Shown: positions 8,455 to 16,462 of the stretch, piece after piece
How the letters are laid out: every line of letters starts with the position of its first letter
Numbering within the stretch: position 1 is the first letter of the stretch
Origin: Pseudomonadota bacterium
GTDB lineage: Bacteria > Myxococcota_A > Polyangia > Haliangiales > Haliangiaceae
Assembly: GCA_023430775.1 (NCBI GenBank)
Contig: JAEYYY010000816.1
Location: forward strand, 1-22,539
Reading direction: 5' to 3'
Length of the DNA stretch: 22,539 nt
The notes under the pieces: model-generated
The model's input: the letters and a program-made list of their open reading frames with translations, nothing else
Databases searched by the model: none
Told to the model about the DNA's origin: nothing
Made by a program: the position numbers and the translations under genes

Positions 8455-8650
8455 CGGTGCGGACGATCGTTCCCGGTGACTGACTTGTCCAGCAGCCACC
8501 GCCAACGCGAGGCACCGGAAGATCGAATTGCCCGGCGGGATCGGTGCCGCCGATAAATTCGGCGATCGCGCGAGGTTGGGGCGTCGGGTCTCGTGGCCTC
8601 AACGTTGCTTTGTAGCGGCTCACCTCCCCAGCCACCCGGAGCAACGCGTC
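8455..8650 (+). promoter_or_regulatory. Upstream region of haem lipoprotein C with small palindrome
   Basis: With a terminator on its left and a new gene on its right, this stretch should carry the promoter for the 8651-11760 pair. A 6-bp inverted repeat, CGCCGA/TCGGCG, spans 8548-8564 around an AT-rich centre (TAAAT) and is a possible operator. No -35/-10 pair stands out. Confidence 0.4.
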
Positions 8651-10261
8651 ATGAAGATGAAGAACCTCGTCCTCGCAGCCAGCCTGTTCGCAGTCCCGAT
8701 CTTCGGCTGTGCGACCCCGATCGAGGACGGCCGCGATTGCGCGACGGGCAAGTGCGACGACCCGCCGGACAGCGAGATCGAGGACACGCCGTGCGACGGC
8801 GTCATGATCGACGAGTCCGGCAAGGATCACCAGAAGGTCGCCGGTCGCCTCAACGACCCGATCGCGAAGCTCGTGTTCCGCAATGGGGATAGCTGCCCGA
8901 CGACGTTCCAGGACATCATGCAGAAGCTCCGGGAGACCGACAAAGAGGGTTGCCCGAACGAGAACGACGGCATCGAGACCCGCCTGATCTCCGAGACGGC
9001 GCAGGCCACCGGTACGCCGACCAGCTACCGCGCCGTCACCACCCGTCGCTGCGGTGGTCGCGGCACCGAGGGCATCGTGTTCTCGCTGTTCGGCCTCCGC
9101 GCCGGCCAGACCACGCTGCCCGCCGGCGTCGAGATGATCGGCTTCGACGAGACCGCCGGCGTCTTCAACTATTACGAGACCGACGGTCAGGGCGCGATCA
9201 ACTTCTTCGGCTCGTCGAAGGACTTCGTCGAGCAGGGCGCTGGCTCGGGCCAGATCCGTCGCTGCGCCGCCTGCCACACCGGTGGTGGCCTGGTCATGAA
9301 GGAGCTCGACACGCCGTGGCTCCACTGGGAAGGCCACGAGAACACGCCGGGCGCGCAGGAGCTCGTCGCCGCGCACAAGGACCTCGGCCGCAAGAACACC
9401 GGCGCCGAGTTCGAGGGCGTCGTCAAGCAGGGCAACACCAAGTGGAACAAGGCCCGCATCGACATCTTCAAGGCCAACCCGAAGGCGGTCGAGAACCTCC
9501 TCAAGCCGCTGTTCTGCTCCGTCGAGGTCAACCTCGATAACGGCGCTGACTTCAAGTCGCCGGTCGCCGGCGGCCCCGGTGGCAGCCAGATCTCGAGCAT
9601 CCCGTTCGACTCGTTGCTCGACCCCAACCTCAAGGGTTTCGGCTCGCTCCCGATCACGTTCGCCGACTACGACAGCGCCATCAAGACCAACGGCCAGACG
9701 GTCGAGGGCGTCCCGGGCGCGGTCGACACCATCTTCGATTACGTCTTCCTCGAGCGCTCGCACGCCGACACCAACTTCCTCCAGCAGCTCAAGACCGCCG
9801 GCATCATCGACGACGACCTGATGAAGGACGTCCTGATGGTCGACTTCACCCGCCCGGTGTTCTCGAGCGACCGCTGCGGCCTGCTCTCGTTCGTTCCCGA
9901 CCTCGAGGGCGAGGACATCACCGCCGCGAAGATCCGGGAGGGTCTGATCGCGAACCTGTCGGCGGAGAGCCCGGCCGCGGGTAGCCCGGGCGCGGTGCTG
10001 CTGACCAACCTGCAGACCGCCGACGACGCCACCGCTCACAACGCGAAGATCGACGCGTTCACCAACGCGTGCAAGGCGCTCGGCAGCAAGCCGCTCGTCG
10101 AGAACGCGCTGCAGATCACCTCGCTCAACCGCCAGCTCGCCCGCGGCCTGCCGGTGTTCGAGTTCGCCGCGACGATGCCGAGCGACAATCTGAGTGTCAA
10201 CCAGGACGCTCGCCTGTCGCCGACCACCTGCCAGATCGTCAACGAGTTCGTCGCTCCCTGA
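8651..10261 (+). CDS. Monohaem c-type lipoprotein (paralogue C)
   Basis: This encodes 536 residues. Signal MKMKNLVLAASLFAVPIFGC (lipid Cys20), then CATGKCD ten residues on. The CAACH haem motif is at residues 205-209 and is followed by VMKELDTPWLHWEGH, identical to paralogue B. Many long stretches match B, for example TPWLHWEGH, DVLMVDFTRPVFS and the C-terminal FVAP, so the pair arose by local duplication. It is presumably an exported electron-transfer or redox protein; no known enzyme family was recognised beyond the haem motif. GGAG at 8638-8641 sits nine bases before the ATG and fixes the start. Paralogue D follows after 20 bases, so C and D probably share a transcript. Confidence 0.88.
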   Translation: MKMKNLVLAASLFAVPIFGCATPIEDGRDCATGKCDDPPDSEIEDTPCDGVMIDESGKDHQKVAGRLNDPIAKLVFRNGDSCPTTFQDIMQKLRETDKEGCPNENDGIETRLISETAQATGTPTSYRAVTTRRCGGRGTEGIVFSLFGLRAGQTTLPAGVEMIGFDETAGVFNYYETDGQGAINFFGSSKDFVEQGAGSGQIRRCAACHTGGGLVMKELDTPWLHWEGHENTPGAQELVAAHKDLGRKNTGAEFEGVVKQGNTKWNKARIDIFKANPKAVENLLKPLFCSVEVNLDNGADFKSPVAGGPGGSQISSIPFDSLLDPNLKGFGSLPITFADYDSAIKTNGQTVEGVPGAVDTIFDYVFLERSHADTNFLQQLKTAGIIDDDLMKDVLMVDFTRPVFSSDRCGLLSFVPDLEGEDITAAKIREGLIANLSAESPAAGSPGAVLLTNLQTADDATAHNAKIDAFTNACKALGSKPLVENALQITSLNRQLARGLPVFEFAATMPSDNLSVNQDARLSPTTCQIVNEFVAP

Positions 10262-10281
10262 ATCGTCGACGGAGAATCCCC

Positions 10282-11760
10282 ATGCGGGCTCTCTCACTCA
10301 GCGCGGCTCTCCTCGCCACAGCATGTGGTGTGGAACAGCCGCGCGAGTGCGTTTCCGACCGCTGCGAGATGGCGGGCAGCAAGGACGAGTTGCTCGAGTC
10401 GCTCGACGGCATGAACGATCCGGTCGCGCGCTTCCTCCGCGACAACGTCGCCGATGACGGCACGCTGGCGGGCGACTACCGGCTGATCCTCGACGGTGTC
10501 GGCGACGAGCTGGGCTGCGATGTCGAGACCGAGAAGAGCTTCGTCGTGCTGTCGAACATGCAGTACGCGCCGAAGCCGATCGTCACCCGGTGCGCCAACG
10601 ACGCGCTCGGAGCGAGCCAGTTCTTCGCCGCCATGGTCGCGTACCCCGACGGCAGCGGGATCGATGCCAAGCAGCTGCACCTCGCCGCATGGGATGCCGA
10701 CGCCGGCGCCTATCGCCGCTATGCGACGGCAGAGTCCGCGAGCGGAGGGATGGCGATCAACGTCGCGCCCGGGTTCTGCCTCGGCTGTCACGACCAGCAC
10801 GACCTGGGCACGTGGACGCCGATCATGAACGAGATGGCGAGCCCGTGGTCGAACTGGAACGCGCATCCGGGGTTCAGCTCGCAGCTGTTCGACGAGCACT
10901 TCCCCAAGCAGTTCTCGTCGGATCCGACGTATCTCGATGTCACCCAGCGTCTCGACTCGGCCGCCGAATTCGAGCCGATCGTGCGCGCCGGCATCCAGCG
11001 CGTCACCGGGGCTCGCCTCAAGCAGCGCACCGCCGCCGCCGACGCTGCCGCGGCGCTCGAGATGATTCGCCCGCTGTTCTGCGACGAGTCGACGAACTAC
11101 GTCTCCGAGGTCCACGCCAGCGGCGAGCTGCGGACCGCGGCGCTCGTCGACGACGCGATCCGCAATCTCTACCGCGCGACCGACACGCAGGGCGCCTGGA
11201 GCTGGCTCGCGGACTCGCGGATCCAGCTGCCCGCTCCCGCCGGCGAGGCGCCGGTGACGCTGATCGCGATCCGCGGCGAAGCGACGATGCAGGTCGAGCT
11301 CGGCCTCGTCGCACGCGGCGTGATCTCGCCCGTGGACGCGCTTCGCGTGCGCGCCCTCGACTGGAAGCACCCCGTCGCCTCCGCGTTCCGCTGCGAGCTC
11401 TACACGGCCGCTGCCGACCGCGTCGCGACGCTCGACCTCCAGGGCGCGGTTACTGTCGAGGACCTGATCCCGGCGGTGTTCGACGAGGTCATGCGCGGCA
11501 TCCCGGTCACTCCCGCGGACGGCAACGTGCTGTCGATCCCCGACGCCACCGACCCGGCGACGCGGTCGCTGATCACCGCCGGCAACTGGGCCGGCTTCGA
11601 GGTGACGCTGACGCAGCTCGGCGACGCGCTCGAGGCTCACGTCAGCTCGTTCCAGGCGGCCCCCATGCGCGCTGCCCTGACCACCGAGCGAGACCGCCGG
11701 GCCTGCGCCACGGCGACCGACCCGACCGCACCGATCTTCTCCGACGTGGAGTGTCCCTAG
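10282..11760 (+). CDS. Monohaem c-type lipoprotein (paralogue D)
   Basis: This encodes 492 residues. A short lipoprotein signal (MRALSLSAALLATAC) is followed eight residues later by CVSDRCE, a diverged form of the motif in paralogues A-C. CLGCH at 166-170 is the haem site; ten residues later comes IMNEM-x2-PW-x2-WNAH. The next shared block, RPLFCDESTNY, is closest to paralogue A (RPLFCDEQVNY), so D and A form one subgroup and B and C another. GGAG at 10271-10274, seven bases upstream, supports the ATG. It lies 20 bases after paralogue C. Likely an exported single-haem protein that could work with C, for example in the same electron-transfer step; that link is inferred from position only. Confidence 0.87.
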   Translation: MRALSLSAALLATACGVEQPRECVSDRCEMAGSKDELLESLDGMNDPVARFLRDNVADDGTLAGDYRLILDGVGDELGCDVETEKSFVVLSNMQYAPKPIVTRCANDALGASQFFAAMVAYPDGSGIDAKQLHLAAWDADAGAYRRYATAESASGGMAINVAPGFCLGCHDQHDLGTWTPIMNEMASPWSNWNAHPGFSSQLFDEHFPKQFSSDPTYLDVTQRLDSAAEFEPIVRAGIQRVTGARLKQRTAAADAAAALEMIRPLFCDESTNYVSEVHASGELRTAALVDDAIRNLYRATDTQGAWSWLADSRIQLPAPAGEAPVTLIAIRGEATMQVELGLVARGVISPVDALRVRALDWKHPVASAFRCELYTAAADRVATLDLQGAVTVEDLIPAVFDEVMRGIPVTPADGNVLSIPDATDPATRSLITAGNWAGFEVTLTQLGDALEAHVSSFQAAPMRAALTTERDRRACATATDPTAPIFSDVECP

Positions 11761-11787
11761 CCCGGGCTGTCTGGGAGCCAGCGACCG

Positions 11788-11835
11788 ACCCACCGCGCGT
11801 GCATCGACACGACGCGTCGTGGGTTCTGTTGTCTT
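11788..11835 (+). terminator. Probable intrinsic terminator after haem lipoprotein D
   Basis: ACCCAC (11788-11793) pairs with GTGGGT (11819-11824) and CGCGT (11796-11800) with ACGCG (11812-11816), with one mismatch and one G-U pair between them. A moderately T-rich tract, TCTGTTGTCTT, follows. It lies 28 bases after the stop at 11760. Confidence 0.5.
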
Positions 11836-12005
11836 CACTGGGGGTGGCTTGGGCGGTCAAAGTCCCTGGCTGTTGGTCTTGCCAGGCGAGTGGATCGACC
11901 GTCGTCGGATTTCCAAGACCCACCCCAGGTCGTGGAGATTCCCGAGGATTTTCGATCCGGTAGATCGGCTTCAGCTCGGCATTTCGCTTGCTGAACAGGC
12001 ACGGC
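11836..12005 (+). promoter_or_regulatory. Upstream region of the Cys-rich lipoprotein gene
   Basis: This non-coding stretch lies between the putative terminator and the ATG at 12006. It should contain the promoter of the 12006-16456 run. I see no confident promoter boxes. A discontinuous inverted pairing (GGGGTGG near 11840 with CCACCCC near 11925) is noted but weak. Confidence 0.3.
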
Positions 12006-12899
12006 ATGAAGCCATCACCCTTCACCCAGCCCCGGTCGGTTCCGCGACTGTTTGGACTGGTCATCCCCCTGCTCACGATCCTCGGCTGTGCCGGTGGAAC
12101 CCCGCAGCCGATCGGTGATGACGACGACCAGCCGCCCCCGCCGATGGGGAAGCAGCCGCCGGCGCCCAAGGATGGCAGCGGCACGGCCGCGGGTTGCGAA
12201 GGTGTGACCGAGTCTGGCACCTGCCAGGACGGCGTCGCGGTGTACTGCGATATCGAAGGCGGCGAGCTGCGTCGCAAGGACTGCCGCGCGCTCGGCAAGA
12301 GCTGCGTCGTCGACGCGACGACCGGCGCGAAGTGCGAGACCGTGACCGGTGGCGGTGGCGGCGGTGCGTGCGGCGGCGTGACCAACGAAGGTTCCTGCGA
12401 GGCCGGTGTGGCCACGTGGTGTGACGAGTTCGGCGAGGAGCCGCAGCTGATCCAGTGGACCTGCAGCGACAACAACCTGACGTGCCGCACCGACTGCACG
12501 ACCTCGAACGGCACGTTGATCCCCGGCGCGTTCTGCTGCGGTGACCCGTCGACGCCTCCGCCTGTCGCGAACGAGTGCCCGGCGCTCGGCTTCGAGGGCG
12601 AGTGCAACGGCACCGGCGAGGCGCGCTGGTGCAACGGCGACACGCTCGTCGAGCAGCAGTGCACCGGCGGCAAGGTCTGCCAGGTCGACCCGGTGATCGG
12701 CGCGTACTGCGGTCTGCCGCCTCAGTCGGAGTGCGAGCAGCTCGGCTTCGAGGGTCGTTGCGTCGGCGGCAAGCCGCGCTGGTGCTCGGGTGGCGAGGTC
12801 ATGGAAGTGACCTGCGGCGTCGGCACGCAGTGCGAAGAGAATGGCCCCGACTGCGACGCGGGCGGCGGCGATGCCGGCGCCTACTGCTGCGCTCCCTGA
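12006..12899 (+). CDS. Lipoprotein with four cysteine-rich repeats
   Basis: This encodes 297 residues. The signal ends in lipobox ILGC and is followed by an Asp/Pro-rich tether. The mature part is four tandem units of about 45-60 residues, each built as C-x5-7-G-x-C-x4-6-WC (YC in the first unit), then three or more further Cys. The units begin at CEGVTESGTC, CGGVTNEGSC, CPALGFEGEC and CEQLGFEGRC; a Gly run separates units 1 and 2. Conserved Cys spacing points to an extracellular disulfide-stabilised repeat, and similar repeats are common in myxobacterial surface proteins. No catalytic motif is visible; adhesion or surface structure is a guess. The start is chosen for the signal peptide (an upstream in-frame TTG at 11988 is less likely). 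It leads a run with the protease and DUF255 genes. Confidence 0.82.
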   Translation: MKPSPFTQPRSVPRLFGLVIPLLTILGCAGGTPQPIGDDDDQPPPPMGKQPPAPKDGSGTAAGCEGVTESGTCQDGVAVYCDIEGGELRRKDCRALGKSCVVDATTGAKCETVTGGGGGGACGGVTNEGSCEAGVATWCDEFGEEPQLIQWTCSDNNLTCRTDCTTSNGTLIPGAFCCGDPSTPPPVANECPALGFEGECNGTGEARWCNGDTLVEQQCTGGKVCQVDPVIGAYCGLPPQSECEQLGFEGRCVGGKPRWCSGGEVMEVTCGVGTQCEENGPDCDAGGGDAGAYCCAP

Positions 12900-12929
12900 T
12901 TCACTCCCACGATCTCCTCACCGCCATCC

Positions 12930-12933
12930 GAGG
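12930..12933 (+). promoter_or_regulatory. Ribosome binding site of the metalloprotease gene
   Basis: GAGG, six bases before the ATG at 12940, supports that start and reinitiation within the run. Confidence 0.6.
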
Positions 12934-12939
12934 TAGACC

Positions 12940-14217
12940 ATGCGGACGAAAAGCTCACTGCTTGCTGGCTCTGTCATTGCTGTTTCGCTCGTCGGCTGCA
13001 TGACGCCGGATGACGGCTTCACCGACGTGCCGATCGAGGGCCGCGAGGATCTCTCCCAGCGAATCATCAACACCCGGATCGTCGACGGCCTGTCGGAAGA
13101 GATCACCATCAACGCGCCGGAAGGGCTGCAGTCGGTGCTGATGGAGGTCCGCGGCGGCAAGGGGCTCTACTTCCTCCAGAAGTTCAAGACGCCGAGCGGC
13201 GAGCTGATCGAGGGCGGCACGTACACGACGCGGTTCGCTCGCGAAGTGCCCGGCCTCGTCGACTGGCTCTACCCGAACAGCCCGACGCTGAGCATGGAGT
13301 CGGGCGAGTACAAGATCCGCCTGCTCGGCGAGACCACCGACGGTGATCGCCTCACCGAGGACGTCGAGATCCGGCTCTACGCGAAGAAGCAGACCGGCAT
13401 CGACACCTGCGGCATCCACCTCGACTTCCTGGTCGACGAGAACGCGATCGACAACTCGCAGTTCGAGCTCGCGGTCGATCGCATGGCGGCGTGGGTCAAC
13501 AACCTCTACGCCACCAAGGGCATCCGCATCCTCGACTACTCGATCTCGCCGATCAGCCTGCCGAACCCGAACTTCAACGTCGACGACACGACGACGGTGA
13601 TGGGCCAGATCGACGACGTGCTCCGGCAGGCGCGGTCCTCCGGCTCGGCGCGCGCCGACAGCGTGCACGTCGTGGTGGTGCGCAACATCGGCGGCTCGGA
13701 GCCGTCGGGTTACGCGATGGGGCTGCCCGGTCCGTTCGACGCGGATCGCTCGAACGCCGCGGTGCTGGTGTCGACCGACGCGTACACCGATAGCGACAAC
13801 CTGCTCGACGTCGAAGGCCTCGGCAGCACCGTGGCGCACGAGGTCGGTCACTTCATGGGCCTCTATCACACGAGCGAGAGCAACGGCGCGCAGCACGACC
13901 CGATCCCCGATTCGCCGCAGTGCGACGGCGGCATCTGCTCGCCCGAGTTCGAGAAGAACATCATGAGCTCGGGTGGCGGCGCGTCGCGCGACTCGGTGAC
14001 CAACGGCCAGGCGTTCGTGATGAAGCAACACCCGCTGTGCGCGCCGACCCAGTTCGAGGTCAACGTCCCGACGTGCGACCTGTCCTGCGATGCGCCGAAC
14101 ACGTGTAGCGTCGTCGACGGTGCGAAGGAGTGCCGCCCGGCGTGTGATCCCGACGCGCCGGAGTGTGCGACCGGGACGTGCGCGCCCGACGACATGGGCA
14201 CGTTCGTCTGCCGCTGA
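12940..14217 (+). CDS. M43-like (pappalysin/cytophagalysin type) zinc metalloprotease lipoprotein
   Basis: This encodes 425 residues. A lipoprotein signal (lipobox LVGC, Cys20) precedes an N-terminal domain of about 120 residues with beta-rich character. It is followed by a zincin catalytic domain with HEVGHFMGLYH at 300-310, three zinc His plus the catalytic Glu301. A Met-turn candidate (NIMSS, Met342) lies 32 residues after the third His, and the intervening DPIPDSPQC and the later TNGQAFVM resemble the M43 metzincin pattern. The last 45 or so residues hold eight Cys in an EGF-like or disulfide-knot tail. Predicted function: membrane-anchored extracytoplasmic endopeptidase; the substrate is unknown. 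It lies 40 bases after the Cys-repeat lipoprotein and 31 bases before the DUF255 gene, so all three are probably co-expressed. Confidence 0.87.
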   Translation: MRTKSSLLAGSVIAVSLVGCMTPDDGFTDVPIEGREDLSQRIINTRIVDGLSEEITINAPEGLQSVLMEVRGGKGLYFLQKFKTPSGELIEGGTYTTRFAREVPGLVDWLYPNSPTLSMESGEYKIRLLGETTDGDRLTEDVEIRLYAKKQTGIDTCGIHLDFLVDENAIDNSQFELAVDRMAAWVNNLYATKGIRILDYSISPISLPNPNFNVDDTTTVMGQIDDVLRQARSSGSARADSVHVVVVRNIGGSEPSGYAMGLPGPFDADRSNAAVLVSTDAYTDSDNLLDVEGLGSTVAHEVGHFMGLYHTSESNGAQHDPIPDSPQCDGGICSPEFEKNIMSSGGGASRDSVTNGQAFVMKQHPLCAPTQFEVNVPTCDLSCDAPNTCSVVDGAKECRPACDPDAPECATGTCAPDDMGTFVCR

Positions 14218-14248
14218 CAGCATCTGCTCCCGAGGCGCGGTAGGGTCA

Positions 14249-16456
14249 GTGACCTTGCCGCGCTTGGTGGTTTTCGGGCTGCTGATCGCGCTCGCCTGTC
14301 GGAGCGAGCGCAAGGCGAGCGAGCTGCCCGGGGCCGAGCCGTTCGAGCCGGAGCTCGCGGCACGCATCGGCGAGAAGAAGGGGCAGGCGAAGTTCACCAA
14401 CCGGTTGATCCTCGAGCACAGCCCGTATCTCTTGCAGCACGCGCACAACCCGGTCGACTGGCGACCGTGGGGCGAGGCCGCGCTGGCGGCGGCGAAGCGG
14501 CTCGATCGGCCGATCCTGCTGTCGATCGGGTACTCGACCTGTCACTGGTGTCACGTGATGGAGCGCGAGTCGTTCGAGGACGTCGAGATCGCGACGGCGA
14601 TCAATCGCGGCTTCATCGCCATCAAGGTCGATCGCGAGGAGCGCCCCGATCTCGATCGCGCGTACATGGCCGCGGTACAGAAGATGACCGGCAGCGGCGG
14701 CTGGCCGTTGACGGTGTTCCTGCTGCCCGATGGCCGGCCGTTCTTCGGCGGCACCTACTTTCCGCCGCGCGACGGCGAGCGCGGGCGGGACAAGGGCCTG
14801 CTGTCGATCCTCGCGCAGCTCGGCAAGGCGTATCGCGACGACGGCGACGCGCTCGCCCGGCGCGCGGCGCAGCTGGTCGCGGAGCTCGATCGTCCGGCAC
14901 CGCGCGGGGAGCTGCCGGGTGCGAGTGCGATCGCCGCCGCAGTCGGCGGGCTGGCGAAGAGCTTCGATGCCACGTGGGGTGGCTTCGGCAGGGCGCCGAA
15001 GTTTCCGCGGCCGTCGGTGATCGAGCTGCTGCTGCAGTTTCATCGCCGCACCGCGGATCCGAAGGCGCTCGAGATGGCGACGCGCACGCTCGAGCGGATC
15101 GCCGCGGGCGGGATCCACGATCACGTCGGGGGTGGCTTTCATCGCTACACCGTCGACGACAAGTGGCGGGTGCCGCACTTCGAGAAGATGCTCTACGACA
15201 ACGCGCAGCTCGCGAGCGTCTACCTCGCCGCCTACCAGGCAACCGGTCGCGAGGACTTCGCGGCGGTCGCGCGCAGCACGCTCGATTATCTGGCGCGCGA
15301 GATGCGCGATCCGGCGGGTGGCTTCTACTCGGCGAGCGATGCCGACAGCGACGGTCACGAGGGCAGCTACTTCGTGTGGACGGCGGCGGAGCTCGACAAC
15401 ATCTGCGGTGACGACGCGCCGATCGTGCGCCAGGTCTTCGATGTCACCGTCGGTGGCAACTTCGAGCGCGGCGCGAACATCCTGTGGCGGCCGGCCGGCG
15501 TGGCCGAGGTGGCGGCGCGGCTGAAGGTCGAGCCGGCGGCGATCGAGGCGGCCCTCGCGCGCGCGCTGCCGAAGCTGCGGGCGGCTCGCGAGCAACGCGT
15601 GAAACCATTCGTCGACAAGAAGCAGCTGGTCGCGTGGAACGCGCTCGCGATCTCGGCGTTCGCCCGGGGCGCGTTGATCCTCGACGACGGCAACTATCGC
15701 GACATCGCGCGGAATGCGGCGGACCGCATCCTGTCGCTCGCGGCAACCGATCGCGGACTGCGCCACGTGATCGTCGGCGACACCGCGAGCGGCGAGGCGT
15801 TCCTCGACGATCACGCCTTCATGATCGCGGCGCTGCTCGATCTCCACGAGGTGCACCCCGATCGCAAGTGGCTCGACCTCGCGCTGGCGCTGCAGCGCGC
15901 CCAGGACCAGCAGTTCAGCGATCCGGCCGGCGGCTACTCGTTCACGTCGAGTCGACACGAGAAGCTGATCGGGCAGGATCAGCTCGATCACGACGACGCG
16001 ATCCCGTCGCCGCGCTCGATCGCGGCGAGCAACCTGCTGCGCCTGCAGGAGCTCACCGGTGACGACGCCTACGGCAAGCGCGCGCTCGCGACGTTCCGCG
16101 CCTCGGGGGCGTTGCTCGCGAAGGCTCCCGGTGCGCTGCCCCGAATGCTCGCCGCGCTCGACTTCGAGCTCGATCGCGCGAAGCAGATCGTGCTGGTGTC
16201 GGCTCCCGACGGCGCGGACCTCTATCGAGCCTTGCTCGACCGCGTGCGTCGCGCCTACGTGCCGAACCGGATCGTCGTCCAGATCAGCGATGCCGAGGTG
16301 CACCCGGCGCTGCGACCGCTCGTCGAGGGCAAGACCGCGCGCGGCGGCAAGCCGACGGCATACGTCTGCGTCGGCACCCACTGCGAGCAGCCGACCAGCG
16401 ATCCCGACGTCCTCGCGACCCAGCTCGCGAAGACCGAGCCGTACGAGGCGATGTAG
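14249..16456 (+). CDS. DUF255 (YyaL/SPATA20-like) thioredoxin-fold protein with lipoprotein signal
   Basis: This encodes 735 residues from a GTG. The N-terminal thioredoxin-like DUF255 domain (about 50-200) shows the family signature: SPYLLQHAHNPVDW, STCHWCHVM (Cys98, Cys101) and GGWPLTVFLLPDG, then FFGGTYFPP. It is followed by an (alpha/alpha)6-barrel-like region typical of the family, with HDHVGGGFHRY, PHFEKMLYDNAQL and SASDADSDGHEGSYF. The length is close to the usual 650-750. The unusual feature is the N-terminus: MTLPRLVVFGLLIALAC reads as a lipoprotein signal, whereas classical family members such as Bacillus YyaL lack one. The biochemical role of DUF255 proteins is not settled; a thiol-redox activity is suggested by CxxC. 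The gene ends six bases from the convergent lipoprotein gene. Confidence 0.9.
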   Translation: MTLPRLVVFGLLIALACRSERKASELPGAEPFEPELAARIGEKKGQAKFTNRLILEHSPYLLQHAHNPVDWRPWGEAALAAAKRLDRPILLSIGYSTCHWCHVMERESFEDVEIATAINRGFIAIKVDREERPDLDRAYMAAVQKMTGSGGWPLTVFLLPDGRPFFGGTYFPPRDGERGRDKGLLSILAQLGKAYRDDGDALARRAAQLVAELDRPAPRGELPGASAIAAAVGGLAKSFDATWGGFGRAPKFPRPSVIELLLQFHRRTADPKALEMATRTLERIAAGGIHDHVGGGFHRYTVDDKWRVPHFEKMLYDNAQLASVYLAAYQATGREDFAAVARSTLDYLAREMRDPAGGFYSASDADSDGHEGSYFVWTAAELDNICGDDAPIVRQVFDVTVGGNFERGANILWRPAGVAEVAARLKVEPAAIEAALARALPKLRAAREQRVKPFVDKKQLVAWNALAISAFARGALILDDGNYRDIARNAADRILSLAATDRGLRHVIVGDTASGEAFLDDHAFMIAALLDLHEVHPDRKWLDLALALQRAQDQQFSDPAGGYSFTSSRHEKLIGQDQLDHDDAIPSPRSIAASNLLRLQELTGDDAYGKRALATFRASGALLAKAPGALPRMLAALDFELDRAKQIVLVSAPDGADLYRALLDRVRRAYVPNRIVVQISDAEVHPALRPLVEGKTARGGKPTAYVCVGTHCEQPTSDPDVLATQLAKTEPYEAM

Positions 16457-16462
16457 CGAGCG

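Noticed and set aside
6337..8505. 722-codon minus-strand frame across haem lipoprotein B
   Set aside because: Antisense shadow rich in R/V/E/D. It runs through the divergent intergenic region and opposite the haem gene.
11838..11930. Possible structured RNA or operator from GGGGTGG/CCACCCC pairing
   Set aside because: The pairing is short, gapped and far apart; no conserved RNA class recognised.
14540..14554. CHWCH in the DUF255 protein as a c-type haem site
   Set aside because: CHWCH is the conserved DUF255 thioredoxin-like motif, so a match to CxxCH is not evidence of haem here; kept only as a side remark.
14246..16381. 711-codon frame antisense to the DUF255 gene
   Set aside because: Composition is a codon-mirror artefact; the plus strand encodes the recognisable DUF255 signature.
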